64,000 bases of DNA, taken from assembly GCF_001949145.1 (NCBI RefSeq), contig NW_019091465.1:58237-122236 (forward strand), given 5' to 3'. The notes under the pieces are model-generated. The model was not told the DNA's origin. It saw only the letters and a list, made by a program, of their open reading frames with translations, and searched no databases. The DNA is from Acanthaster planci (Eukaryota > Echinodermata > Asteroidea > Valvatida > Acanthasteridae). Every line of letters starts with the position of its first letter. The first letter of the stretch is position 1. Position numbers and translations under genes: made by a program. This document shows positions 12,401 through 27,400 of the stretch, piece after piece.

Positions 12401-15400
12401 GCTGCCCCGAAGGTAAGCCCCCTCTTCCTCCAAAAAAAGAAACCTTGCACATCAAGTTTACCCTTTGCAAGGAAGTCAGACAGATCTTCAATCAGACATG
12501 AGACTAGACACTAGACCTTGTGCAAGACCATACACAGGACCGTGCGTGAGACCATACTCAAGACCTGATGCACAACTAGACACAGTCAGTCACAAGACCA
12601 GCCACAAGACTAGCCACAAGACCAGTCACAAAACCTAGCTACAGGATGAGGCACAAAACTAGTCAGAAGACTAGCCACAAGACCAGTCACAAAACCTAGC
12701 TACAGGATGAGGCACAAAACTAGTCACAAGACTAGCCACAAGACCAGTCACAAAACCTAGCTACAGGATGAGGCACAAAACTAGTCACAAGACTAGCCAC
12801 AAGACCAGTCACAAGACTAGCCACAAGACAAGTCACAAAACCTAGCTACAGCATGAGGCACAAACNCTAGCTACAGGATGAGGCACAAACTAGTCACAAG
12901 ACCAGTCACAAGACCAGCCACAAGACGAGTCACAAGACTAACCACTAGACCAGTCACAAGACTAGCCACAAGACCAGTCACAAGACTAACCACTAGACCA
13001 GTCACAAGACTAGCCACAAGACCACACGACTAGCCACAAGACCAGTCACAAGACTAACCACAGACCAGTCACAAGACAAGCCACAGGACCAGTCACAAGA
13101 CAAGCCACAAGACCACATGACTAGACACAAGACCGCATAACTAGCCACAAGACCAGCCACAAGGCCAGTCACAAGACTAGCCACAAGACCACATGAATAG
13201 CCACTAGATTAGCCAGAGGACCACAAGACTAGCCACAAGATCAGCCACAAGACCAGAAGCAGGACCAGATACAATACCATACAACTTAACCAGTCACAAG
13301 TATTAAACAGGGTGAACAGTGACAGAGGAATTCTTTTGTTGCAGATCATTTGAACAGCTTGTGACTAAAATTCCCTGTGGATTTCCTGTGCTGGCCTTGT
13401 GGGGTATTGTGATGTTGGCCTAATACAACTCAGCTTTGAATACTTATTTATTACATGTGTTTGTCCTCCCTTAGGCCATTACTGTCCCAGTGGGAGTCAC
13501 GAGCCAGTCCGTTGCGACTCCGGCTACTACCAAGATGAGACAGCCCAGGGCTCCTGCAAGGATTGCCCCAGCGGTTACTACTGTGACAACACCAAGGCAC
13601 CTGTGGTCCTGTTCAATAACTCGCTGTGCCCTGAGGGTAAGCAGAAATGCAAGTTTTTTTGGAGGGATGGCGATTTCAGTGCAACTATGCAGACAGACAG
13701 GGTATGAGAGCAAAATGGAATCTAAAGCAGCTGTTGTAAGATCAAATACAGGGAGGAAAGCAGAGTTTCCTACAAGCAGTAAACATTTTGGAACATACAG
13801 AATACAGAACTCAAGTTTGAAGTCAGTGTTGCATCTCTATGTTGATTTGATGTACATGGGCCTTTATTGCAAATTTCTCATTGGTTTTCTTCAAGTGCTT
13901 TGAATTACACGTAGGTTTGCCAGTTCTAATATTAATATACTGGTACTTTTATTCGCATTCACATAATACTTTTTATTCACATTTCTTTAGCTAACAGAAT
14001 CCTCCGATGTTTTCTAGTAACCAATGTGGGGTCCTAAGGTTTCAGCCACATTTTGACACTCAATGTAAATTTTCAATTGCATTTACTTCGACCTCTTTAA
14101 CCGGTGAGAGAAGGTATAGAAGAGAGACTAGAGACTAGACATAGAGACTAGACCTTCGTGTGGATATTTTCCTATATGACAGACCAGACAGCATTTGATT
14201 GCAAAGGAAACAGATGAAGAGAAGAATGGTACCCATTTGTTTATGCTGTGCTCTTGTTTTAAATGTATGGCATTGAAGTGGGCTCTAGTCGAAGAGCTAC
14301 ATTAAATCACTAGGGTTGAGTTCGAGCGGCCTGTTCTTGTTCTCGTGTTCAAATGCCAGGAACACGACTCAAGGACACTGTTCTCGGAACAGGATAACAC
14401 ACCACATCCTTGTCGGGGTTTCATGGGAACACACGGAAAAACTCATGAGATTTTGATTTTTGAACAGCTGCAAAAAGTAGAGAGATGGCATCCAAAGCCA
14501 CAGACAATAGGAAGTTTTGCAAAATTAACATTAATTTTTTTCAGAACTGCATGTTCCTGTTTAAATAGAAAAGAATTCAGCCCATCCAAATATTAACTCT
14601 CGAATAACGTACATACTGCATGTTGCTTGCCATTGACTGCCAGCAGCAATAACCGGTTGTTTGTCCCCGGCGTTGGAGCGGCTGACTCACAAACAACAAA
14701 TTGAGTTGTTTGTATACATACCAGAACAAGCTGCATGAACTCAGTACTATTAACTTTCTCGTTCTCCACATGGAGAAAACATGACGCTATCCAGGGCGCA
14801 GGTATGTTGAATCCACGCGCGTGCTCGTAGAACATCAGAATCAGAATGAATGAATTTTGGGTTACAGAAGGCACATCAGGTACCGATAAAATCAGATCAC
14901 AACGTGCATGGCAAAATTATCTGCATTGCACACTCACACGCATTTGCGTTATTTGCGCAGAGTATTTGAAATGCTCATTTATTAATTGTGCTTTAGTTCT
15001 TGGCGTATTGGCTTGTTGACTTTGACCGTCCCAAGACCATTACAAGACCGTCACAAGACCTCCAGTCTGAATTCAAGTCACAAGCAACTCAAATGAACTA
15101 CAATAAAAGCATTCCTTTGTCAGTGTTCCCCCTGTTACTTGTGACTAGCCTTTTACCTGGTCTCGACTACAACACTGGTGATTGCACACGTCTAGTAGAA
15201 AGTAAATGCATTGCTCATTTTACTAATTGTGCTTTTAAGTTTTTTGTTTGTTGGCTTTGTTGAGGCATCGTTTCAGATTGCAGACACAGATATACAAATA
15301 GCCATACAAAATTTGGAGTTTTCTTAGGTATGTGCACAAACATGGTTACGCCCAGCAGGTATCACTTTGCACAAATCAGTACTCCAGTTTTCAGATATAG

Positions 15401-18400
15401 CTCTATTGTACTACTCTAGTTAATTTGGTTATTTTTAGAAGCACGTATTTTTTAACTAGGGGTTTGCCCGACTTCCCTGTGCAAGACGTCCTTCATTTTG
15501 CCCATTTTGGCCCACAGGACACTTCTGCCCGCCTCTCACACAATATGCTGTCCAGCACAAGTGTCCCCGCGGCACCTTCGGCAACCGCACTGGAATGGAC
15601 TCCTCCGATGACTGCAACCCCTGCCCCGGCGGCTACTACTGCGACGAAGAAGCCCAGACTGACTACACCAAACTGTGCGAGGCCGGGTGAGTGGAAGTTG
15701 CTGGATTCTAAGACTCAGCCATGGTTTCTATTCGTGTACCACCAGAAGGGCATTATTTATTCCTTGAGCAACTTTTCTTTTAGCTCGTAGGTCCAGATGA
15801 CATTTGCTTTTTGGTTGATACATGATGGGTCTTGTTTGTTATAGAGTATCAAAGTGGCTATGTTGCGTGCACAATAACATGTGCAAAAGGCATTATTGCA
15901 GTGCGTGAACCAACACGAGCGCGTATTCCATTCGTTTGCAGTGCACTTTCTGGTTCAAGTGACGTCACACATTGGTACTCTATGCACAAATGCAAAATCA
16001 TACCCAGGTGGATTTTTTAATTTCTGAAAATTAGTAAAACTTTAACCTTGCTATTTCAGATGGGGATGTGTGCTTTGAAATTTGGATGTTCCAAGTTGGA
16101 TTTAAATTTTGACATTGGACTGTTCGCCATTTTGGATTTACATGCTCATGCTCAGGAGCAGATTGTTATTCTTAACAGTTGACGCATTGTTGCTGAGCAA
16201 AATGTCTCTGCTCACATATCAACGGTCAGTATAAAGACTCGTAATTCGTTTACCTTCCAGGTACTTCTGTCGCAGCGGGGCAACCGTTTCCACACCTAAC
16301 TCCACCACAGATGCCAACGTCTGTCCGGCCGGCTATTACTGCATGGAGGGAACTGCTGAACCGGTACCCTGCCCACCGGGAACCTATTCGGACGACATCA
16401 AGTTGAGGAGTCAGGACGAGTGCATGAATTGCACCAAGGGTACGTGAAGAAAAATTTGTCTCAGAGGTTCAGATGTTATTGATAAACTTTCAAGTAAAAA
16501 TTTACACTTTCAATTTTACCTTTTTCTTCATTGACAAGTGATGCTTTCATTAAAGTGCAGTGTGGCCGATAAACAATAGTGCGCCACCAAGAGTTTGCAA
16601 CGCGTTGGCCAATCATAACACACAAAATTTGTTGACCCTTTCCAAACGTGCAATGGGTTGACAAATTTGCACTGCAAACTGTTGGTGGCACACTATTGTG
16701 AAACGGCCGTATTCTTGGCCACGGTAAAGGTTCTGGTCCTTTTCTGTTGTTTGAATCATTTTACTCATGTGCACGTCTGAAACTTAAAACGGAGACTGGA
16801 ATAATAATCACTGACTCCACTTACCTAAATAAATCAAAATCAATATATCTAATAAATCTAAGTCATCCATTGCTTCTTACAGTCTTTGATTCTGTCTCGA
16901 TTTATTCCTTATGAACTGTTCTTTACAGTATTTATCTTGTGCTGTTTCAACGCATCCCCGAATTAAAAGGTCACTGGTACTCTGAATGTTGAATAGAACA
17001 ATCCAGTAAAAAGCAATTTTAATTGAAACACTGTTGGAACGCTAAGTAGTTGGAGGAATTTTAAATTGCTACAAAACTGAATTGTTTCTGATAACAACCT
17101 TTAATTTGATGAAGTTTCTCGGATGGGACTCAAGCCCATTATTGTTATGTAATATCTCCTTTGTATTGAAGGAGAGTACTGTCCGGATTATGGCATGACG
17201 GAAACCGCCGGGCCTTGCCTAGCTGGCTACTACTGCCCCGAAGGATCCAGCCGCAAAGACCAAATTGAGTGTCCAGTGGGAAAATACTGCACCAACGGGA
17301 CCTTTGATCCTGTGGACTGTCCCCGAGGTATGTTGGAATTTCAGTAGTCGTTGTGCCTATTTGTTGAGAGGTTCTGCAGTGACGGACAAGGAAGCACATT
17401 ACCTGAGCGATACAGTTGTGGTTGAAAAAAGAAACATACGCATCATTATGATATGTGACCCGTCACGACACAATGAGAGTAAAGTCGCATTCCGCTCTGT
17501 CCTATTTTGATGGTTCGATGTCAGATATTGAAGTGGAAGTTAATTTTTGGTTCATGTAATATTTGGAAAAAGTGACCCCTCACCTATTTATTTCCAAAGT
17601 TTTTGCAGGATCATATATTGAAAAATTTCATTTTTTCAGCAATTTTGATGATAGCATCAATTATTGGTACCTGGTCAGAAAGGATAAAATGATTTTAGAA
17701 GGAAAGATGCAAATCTGCCACAGTATTGTCACATTATCACTTTATACTTTCCCCTAAGTGTTCCATGTACATGCTATTGGAAAGCTCTCTTTCTGCTGAA
17801 TTCAAATATACCAATATCTCATTTTTTGAAATCTCTGACTTTCAGCTCATTTTGAGGTGGCAGGTTGCATGTAAGCTCAGCAGACTCCCATTCAATGTAT
17901 AGAAAATTTGTTCTTCAGTGTAACTCATTGATCAAGCTTTGGATTGATTCATTTTTACCATGAAGCAAATATGAGGCATGTAAGGAACTGTCATGCCCTT
18001 GACATTTTCTGTATTTCCGTGCTGACAAATCCATGCCAAGTGTAAATAGGGACAAAAGCAATTGTTGTGTGTGACTAGGATTTTAATACAAGAGAATGTC
18101 CACAAGTGTACAAGAATCTTGTTGGATTCAAGACACATAGTTAACTTATCACTTATGTAATTGACATCAGTGTTGTGCATGCCTTGAAGCTTTGCATGAT
18201 GGGAGTTACATGAGATGTGGGTAATTCCGGAAATTAGGGGGTCCATTTTTGTGTGTCCCTGTTACCTCTGACATGTGATTTTGTAAGTTCAGAGCACATT
18301 TTCTAATTTCCAAGATTGATGAGTTAATGCAAATTATCTGCCAAACAAATATTAATAGTTTGAAAACAATTCCGGTGATATTTCCATGTCAAGTTACAAA

Positions 18401-21400
18401 GGTCAGATGTAACAGGGACGCAAATATGTCACAATTTTGGACCCCTAATTTCTAGAATTACCCATGTAGGCTTGTCGGTACACCAGAACATCCTAGCCGA
18501 AACGTTGAGTTTAACAATCACCGGTTCTTCTGAGAACCACACCTCTTCCAAACATGATTGATTCCATGGTGTACCTGCAAGCCTACATCTTGTGATATTC
18601 TACCCACTTGCATACTACTGAAATAATTTCGTAAGGTGGCTTGGATTTATTGACAATCGTGACAATCTGGTTCTTCTTCCTGATTCTAGGAACATTCAAC
18701 AACGAGACAATGAAGGCAGCGGAGAGTGAATGCTATCCGTGCTCTGGTGGCAAATACTGCGAGACGGAGGGACTGACTGAGCCTACTGGAGACTGCGCAG
18801 AGGGTAGGGAGACCCCAGAGCCTGGGGTAGGGGGGGTTATGGGGGAGGTTTCCACTCAGGTGATCTGGACTGTGGGTGTGAAGTATAAAGAACACTGTTT
18901 AGCCAAGGCTTGCAAAAGCAGTGTTCAAGAGCTGTGTGTTACTGCTGGAATTAAGTCTAATGGGCCAATCCCAAATCTTGTGTCTCCTGACAGGTCTAGA
19001 TCTTTGCCTTTTATTAATGTTTGGGCACATGGTGACAACACACCCAGCCATGGCTCTGAAAGATAAGGCTTGAGACGTGTCTATGGTGTAGACTAGGGTT
19101 CCTTTTACTGGGGGGCATTTTGGAGGGTGCCTCATTTTCTGGAAGGCTTGGTTCTAATTCTGAGTGGAGTCTAACCAGAAGGGGGATTCAAGAGTTCTTT
19201 TTAAAGTGTCAAATTTCTAGCAATGTGGAATGCATGGAATTTAAGATACGAACGATTTTTAATCTTTCTATGATCATTTTGTATCAATGAAATGCAGTTT
19301 TGTGCATTCTGCCTGAACGGATTTCCTTAATAATGATCGACAAAGGCAACATGGACGTGAGAAATTTATTTGTGTCCTTATTACAACTTGGCCATCTGTC
19401 TCGAGAGGTATCAGACATATGTTCACTTTGACACTCTGTTTTTTTCCAAGCACTTACATAGAGTGGACTGTATCCTCTGCTGTTCTTTAGATGTGTCGTC
19501 CCGAACCTTGTTATCAAGGCCTAGATTTTTCATGTCATCAAATTTTGTAGGCTACTTCTGTCCGCCTGGCACTGTGGACCGAGAGCCCGTAGGCAACGAG
19601 TGCTTCATCGACCACTACTGTCCCGGTGGCGTGGCCTACCCGATCCCCTGCCCCAACTACACCGAGGCCAACCAGACCAAGTCCTCCTCCTGCAACCTCT
19701 GCCCCCAGGGCTACTACTGCCCGCAGCCTGGGGTCCGGATGCTGTGCCCGCAGGGTTACTACTGCCCAACGGGAACCGGTTAGTGATATCGAATATTTCT
19801 CTTTGGGGTATGAATCTTTCCTTCTCGGTTGGTTCCGTGCAGGAATGATGGCCCAAGTTTCAATAAAACACAAGTCATTAGGGCTGAATCAATTCGAATA
19901 ATTCACTATCCAAATATAAGACCTCTATTTTGACTGAATATCCTAATAGTCGGTCATATTGACTGGCAAATTGTTGATGAACAAACCATATCCAAAATCA
20001 GTTGCACTAATGCACATAATGTACATTGTAACATTATTATAGGTCCTCATGTCTAGGAGTATCTCCAGCCACGATCTAGCAAGATTTAAGAGATGAACAA
20101 TACTTCTTGCCCTGTTGAAAATTTCTATTGTAAATCCTTTAATGAATAATTTACCTTTTGAATCGTAAGATTTCTGTCAATTGTCATTTGAATCTGCTTT
20201 TAACAAGCCTCCCTAGTTCAGTATTTTTCACTTTAAACAAATTACATGTAAATTCTTTTCATGAATATTCAAAGTTGGAAAATAATATTCAAATATTTGA
20301 TAATTGATCGAATATTCAGATTTTCATATATTTGGCACAGCCCTAAAAGTCATTGCTGAGCAGTTTTCAGTGTGAAGCAAAATTGGACGAGGCATACACT
20401 TTCAGGAGAAGCATTGGCTGTGTATCACGGACCCGGCTGAAGAGTTACCCCCCCCCCAAAAAAAAAATTTCTGTGCATAGAATTCATGCTGATGCACATG
20501 TTCCGTTCATATCCAGGAGTGAATTGGCAAGCTTGCCCAAGGGGTACCTACAGCGACCAGAACGGCCTGTACAACATTGACCAGTGTAAGCCCTGCACAG
20601 CGGGTCACTACTGTGACAGTGAGCACCTGACGGCGGTGACCAACCCATGTTCGGCGGGCCACTACTGCGTCTATGGGGTGGACCGGCCTGAGCCGGATGG
20701 GGACAACTCCACGTCTTGCTCGTACTATGACAGCCGGCAGAGCGGTTACGGTGGTCAGTGCCCCGTGGGGTATTACTGCGAGGCAGGCAGCATCTACCCT
20801 GAGCCCTGTGCAGCAGGGACATACTCCCCCTCGGAAGGCATGGAGGCGTGCCTACCCTGTGAGCCAGGTAGGAGAAACTGAAGTCAGTAAAACTCTCTGG
20901 CCTCGCAGGAGTCAATGAAGGGCACACTTTCGGTACACTCCATAAATGTCACCTGAATGTGTCTGTGTGGGAAGAGCTCACCCGAGCATGGACATGCAAA
21001 AGAAGTTGCTCTCAATATATCTAGGTTCGGGACTCACTGGCTGTACCAAATAGCGCCCTCTATTGATGATAATTACTGAAAACATAACAGGCCCCTCAAA
21101 AAACAGAGAGTACATGTATCATAGTTCAGTTGTTTACTGCCAGCTGTAATACTGCTGCGCTTACCAACAAAGCTGAGTGGTGTGGGATTAGTGCAAATGA
21201 GCCACTTACGAGTTAAATTCGAATACAGTCTGGTACACTGAGTTATCTGATAGCACATAAACACAACGATTTGAATTCCCCAGACTAAAGACACTGTTGC
21301 TATACCTTGCTTTCGCATAGCGACCCCCATCTCTGGAATGGAGTGCTTCCTTTGTGCCCTTCTTATCCATTAAGAACAGTGTATTTTTGCAAGGCGTCTC

Positions 21401-24400
21401 TTATGTAACTAAGCAAAAGCTTGCCCAGAATCACGAGGTATAGCAACAGTGGTTTTAGTATGGAGGATTCAAGTGAATTTAAATTCATGTGAATTTAAAA
21501 AACTCAGTGTACCAGATTTGGATCAAAGCTAACTCACCAAAGGCTTATTGTATTGGCTCTTGATCATATTGTCTGAGGAGTTTTGGCCGAGAAATTGGGT
21601 CACAAGTCAGGTGTTTTCCATGTGGCAGCATCTGAAATCTCATATTTGAAACCCCTTGATCCAAGACCAAACCAAGTGAAAGTGTTATTCAGCGTTATAA
21701 TGAACTTGGGAGATCAAGATTTGCAACTGTCAAATTCTGTTTATGAATGCTTACAACTTAATAGCGGTCATTTTGCTTTACAGGCTACTACTGTCCGGAA
21801 GGGTCATCTGCGTATGAAGACAAGCCATGCCCAGCCGGTCACTACTGCCCAGAGGGGACAGAGTCGGACACCCAGTATTCTTGCCCCATCGGGACGTTCA
21901 ACAACCTGACCAAGAGCACCAATGACAGTGCCTGCACTCCCTGCACAGGTGAAATTCAATTTGAAATAACAGAATTGACTGTATTTATGTGTCGGCCATC
22001 TTGAACTGAAATTGAAGTAAAACTGTTCTTTTAGAGAACCTGAGAGTTGTAATGACTGTGCTGAAATAAAACTTCAATACACATTCATCCCACTTTTTAA
22101 AGAATGATTTAGAAGTTGTGATAAATTGTATCTACATGTTTATAAACCTCGTTAAAAAAATGAAAGTGAGGTCTGGAACCCCAAACCATCCCATAGATTC
22201 AGGGAACAAGATCAAACATATTCTTTCATTCAGATCAGTCAGATGCTAGAGTATTGAAAGTTAGGAGTTAAACTCTAAAAAGTTCAAAGTCCCGTTGGGC
22301 ACTCTCATCGACCCAACTGACCCGACATGCATCTACAGTTGTTGTAGGCAGAGTGCAGCATTGACACATGGTAGGTAAGCCTGGGAAGCTTTATTAATGG
22401 CCCAAATGTAAGGCAAAGGCTGAGCTAGCACCAAGTTTCTGATTAGATCAAATTCTGATGACAGCCATACTTTTCATACCGCTGTCTTGGATACTGTTTG
22501 TTCATTGGTCCAGAACGATCACATGACAGGACGATATATCCACATATCACACTCACCGTGAGACATCTTCTTCCGATAGCACGTGCATGCCCATGAAACA
22601 AAAGAACTTAAGGAAATTTGAGAGCAACCGTTGTCACTCATGTAGTCAATTTTGCGTGGTACCCATAATACGTTTTGTGCGTAGTGAATGTGATTACTGG
22701 TCGCGATTGTATAACAGACTCGTTCCCATCCTCACAGAATACATGACATGTGAACTTGTACTCACTGGTACCCACAGTTAGGGAACAGTGCATTTGCAGA
22801 TGATATCATTTACGTCTGTTATGTTAATTATACTTTATAATTATACAGTTTGACCTTAGGCCCATCGTCTTCTGAACTTCTGAAATTCAGAGGTCGTTTC
22901 TTTGGATAAAAGCCTCAGCCTCAACATGCTATGCATCCCTTGGGTGTTCAAAACATCATATCCCATATCACAGTAGTCAACAATTGTTAAGTGGCACAAG
23001 CGGTGACCGCTTTGCCACTTGAACAATAATTTCAAAGTCATAGGTGAAAGTGAGTCCCAGTATCAAGTTTGCAGTATACATGTATGTACAGTTGCTTTAT
23101 ACATGTACGTAAGTGCACATGTGCGTTTTTGGCAAGTCACCACACCCGACTTGCCAGAGAGGAATGCGCGTGGCACTTGCGTGTGAACTGGATGGCCCTG
23201 CAGTAAATGTGATAGTCAGTGGAAGAAAACCTGTATGTACGGTAGACCGTGACTGTTGTTGACTTGTGTCGCTCCTGCAGGTGGCTCGTATTGTGCCAGT
23301 AGGGGCCTGCCCAACCCAACGGGAATCTGCCAGGGTGGCTTCTACTGCAGTGGGGGCTCTTCCACGGCCACCCCCTCTGGAGATGGAGGTGACATGTGCA
23401 TGGCTGGTTACTACTGCCCAGCCGGGGCATCGTATGCCGTTCCCTGCCCCGGGGGCGAGTACTGCGCCGGGAATGGATTGAACCAGACATCTGGGATGTG
23501 CGACCCCGGGTATTACTGCACGCTCAGGGCAGTTGAACCTAATCCCGAAGATGGAGAAACAGGTACATGAATTTTTGTTGTTTTAAATGGAGCTTTTGTT
23601 TATTACAAATCTGCTTTCAGCCTACTCCTAAGAAAACTTGCCTGGTTCAATTTTGGCCTGGGTAAAGGTAAAACTGCAAAATCCCCCAAACTGTTGTTTT
23701 TATGACCCAGCTTTTCATTAAGTACTTTCAGCTTCCCTGTAATCCATTTCTTATTTTGGTTCAAATGTGTCAGAAATTAATTCTGACCCCCCAAATTGTG
23801 GTGACACAACCCAGTTTGAGGTAGCGCCAGGTTTCACTCTAGTTTGGGTGAAATATTTAACCCAGTCAATTTTTCAGTGTGATGTGTCTTGAATTTGGGT
23901 AGCGTTTGGATCACAGTGGGCTGTGACGGGGACCAGAGTACCCGAATGAAAACAACAGCCAGTTACCAAGATTTTCTTCCTTGTACTACCCAATACCTTG
24001 CAGCAATGGCTATTTCATAATGGAAAGTACGCCTTTTTTTCACAGTTAAAGACAAAAAACAATGTTGAAAATCTGTTTTGTACCAAATGATCTATTGCTT
24101 TGAATCCTACTGATGGCAGCTCCCCACTACCAGATCATGGATAAGATAATGTGAGGGATGGGGCATGAGAAAAGGTAACTCCTGGGTAAATACATGTAGG
24201 TGAAACAAAATATTTTTGTGGGTTCATAGGTCTTAGTTTTTTAAAAGAAGTTGTGGATATCGAGCTGGTATGAATTAGGAACTTTCTTGCCGTAAAATAT
24301 AACAGGTGTAAATACAATTTTGTATGCAAAATCACCCGTAGTAAGCTCAGTCATTGTGGTGTAAAGGAGAAATGTTTGGTTTAGTATTCAGAGGACATAA

Positions 24401-27400
24401 TAGATTTTGTAGAGGTCAAATCTACATGTAGATCATCACTTTCAAAGCATTAATGTGCAAGAAAAACGTATATGTAAGATTGGCACATTGACTTGCTGGT
24501 AAAATGTGCTCGAGTAAGTAGCAGTGTTTTCTAAAGCAATCTGTTAATTTGCATGTGCCTCGCAGGAAACCTCTGTCCCAAGGGGGCCTTTTGCCCTCTG
24601 GGTAGCAGCTCCCCTGAGCTCTGCGACTCAGGCACGTACCTCAACAGCACCCATAACAACGACAGCAGTGCTTGCCTGGCCTGCGATGCTGGCTATTACT
24701 GTGCCGGCCGGGGGAATCCCGTACCCACTGACGAGTGCTGGGCGGGATACTACTGCCCTCCGGGACAGGAAGAGCCAACGCCAGATGGTTATAACTGCAC
24801 TCAAGGTGAGGGACCGTGGAGTGTCCACAGGACTGCATCAAAATTACTTGAACTCGAGCTTGCCCTGCAGAGTTGATTGTCTAGGATTTTCCAAATGAGG
24901 ATGATTTTGTATTTTTTTTGCAAAGATTGGCACTAAGTATTTAAATTCAAAACAGCCACCAACTTTTCAGTCCAAAATGGCTGCCAGAATTTTAACTATT
25001 CTACTAATAGGTAGAGTAAGAATATTCTTGTTAACCATGTTCTCAGCATTTGTATTAAAGTACCAAGTTAATATTCGTGAAATAATGAGTTTTAGGTGAG
25101 AAAAAAATCCTGCAATAAAGTTTGTGGCTTCAAAAGAGGTGTTTACCGGGGACAGTAAATTTTTCTTTTACTTGGCCTTAAGTTCTTGCTTGATTGCTTT
25201 CAGGTCACTTCTGTCTCGCTGGTTCCATCGAGCCAGTCCGCTGCGAGTCCGGGACATACCAGGATGAGATTGGCCAGTCCAGCTGCAAAGATTGTCCTGA
25301 AGGCTACTTCTGTGACAACACCATTCAGCCTGTGGTGCTCTACAATAACTCCTACTGCCCCACAGGTAAAGACAACTCCATTATTTTCTGAGAGACTGAT
25401 CGGAAAAACAACAGATAGAGAAATGGATAAATATAGGAACAAAGAGACACTGTGGAATATTGTATTCAATGCACTCCATACTTTTGTACTGGGTGATGTC
25501 ATAGGTCACAGAGATACCTCCAGCTGCTTTTTAGTGCATTAACAGAGCTGCAGTAACTGTTGTTTATTCCAAACCTCAGCTCTAAAAAGTCTTAATATCT
25601 TTGATCAAACGGAATGAAGTTCCGGTCATTTCTGTTGGCGTTTAGCACGTGTCATAGTATTGTGACGGCATTGCCTCCAGCTTTAACCTATCTCGTAGTC
25701 AAGTACTTCTTGTGTGTGAACTTTTCTGCCAAATATTGAACTGGTTAGGAAAAGCAGTGTAAGAGAACGATGGACATTTGATGATAAATGCCCAAAGGTA
25801 AGATTACAGAATCAAATGGTGACTTCATCATTCATCTCTGTGTTTGCCTCTCTCAGGTTTTTACTGTCCCATGAGCACCAGGTATGCCACCCAGTACGCC
25901 TGCCCCAATGGCACCTTCAACAACCTGACCCACCGCGTGGAGGTCAGTGACTGCCAGCCGTGTTCGGCGGGCAAGTACTGCGAGACGGACGGGCTGTCGC
26001 AACCCACCAGTGACTGCTACGCAGGTAGGCGTTGTCATCAAATCCATTCATGCCATTTCTTGCCTGTGAATTCCCAGATTTTGTTCATGAGCAGTGTTAG
26101 TCCGGCTCTGCGTCGGTGGAACCAGGGTTTGGGCTGAGGGGGCCATGCCCCATCCCCATGTGGAAAAAAAGATTTTGTTCTGAAAACTCTGATATATATT
26201 GAGCCTAATTCACTTCCCTGCCTCTCAAAGAGTGTGACAGAAGCCCCTAAATTTAGCCTCGGCCCCTCAGGAAGACCACAAGTGCAGAAACTGGACCCAG
26301 CGGGCTGGCTTAGCCAGGCCTTGGTGAGGGCAGAGCTGTTCATAGAGCGTTGATGCTCATGGACAATTAACACACAATAGCTGCAAGCTGTACTTGCACA
26401 TATAATGAAGAGCCATATTGGTCGCCAAATCTGAAGGTGGCACCATTCTCTCTCCTTACATTGCACAGGTGTTTTTAATTCTTCCCTTTGAGCAACAGGC
26501 TCTGCTGTCTTTGGTCATCATTCCCACTGACTTGATTGAAAGCCCCGGTCAATTTTGGTGTAGTTTGCTCCCTCACCATTGAACTAGACACACCAATCCC
26601 TCTTGAGTCCATATGTTGTTCCCTTCTTTGTAAGCCAAGTCTCAAGTTGTTCAAGTGAAGTGTGACGAAAGCTTGTCTTTTCGCTGTTCACCCTGGGACT
26701 TATGTCTGTACCGGACTTGTGAAAGGACATGTGACTTCACTACAGCACTGGTCTGGCTTGAAGAAAGTTGTGGGTGAAAAAAGTTTTTAACAGTCAACAG
26801 CTGACGTAAAGATTTTTCAGTTATGTGCTGTGTTTTATAACTGTCAGTCCTTTTTTGAAACCCATTCTACTTGGTCTTGGGTTGTCACACTTTAGAAATT
26901 ATTCACCTTGGAATCTTCTTGAAAGTGCTGGAGGGAACAGGGTGAAAAATTACATAACTATTCCAACTTGTAAATTTTGGACAGAAATTGATGCCAAAAA
27001 TTGACCTTTCACCCCGTCAGGGTATTTCTGCACAAGCGGCTCAGACACGCCCACGCCCACCATCGGCAGCAATGCCAACGAATGCCCTGCTGGCTTCTAC
27101 TGCGGTAATGGAACGGCCACGCCTGAGGCGTGCCCACCAGGCACGTACAACCCTTTCACGCGACGTGTCTCCCTGGACCAGTGCGTGAGCTGCGACGCTA
27201 AGCGCTATTGCCCAGACTACAATATGACCAGCCCAGGAGATCTCTGTGATCCAGGTCAGTAATTTTACGAATGACTATATACTCATGAGATGGCTGTCAG
27301 AAGGGTACAAGAACATATCGCATGAGCAATAGTTGAAGACAAGTGCAATATAATGTAGAGTGCAATATATTCCTCTTCCCCCAAAATAAGAAGCTATCCA

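Noticed and set aside
13002-13184. Minus-strand frame with repeated SCGLSCDWS
   Set aside because: Product of the CACAAGACYAG minisatellite.
18641-18690. Possible start codon and signal peptide (hydrophobic run with many F, L and I) before exon 15
   Set aside because: It is the translated pyrimidine tract of the intron directly before an acceptor; exon 15 completes a CPRGTF turn with exon 14. The runs before exons 29 and 60 are the same artefact.
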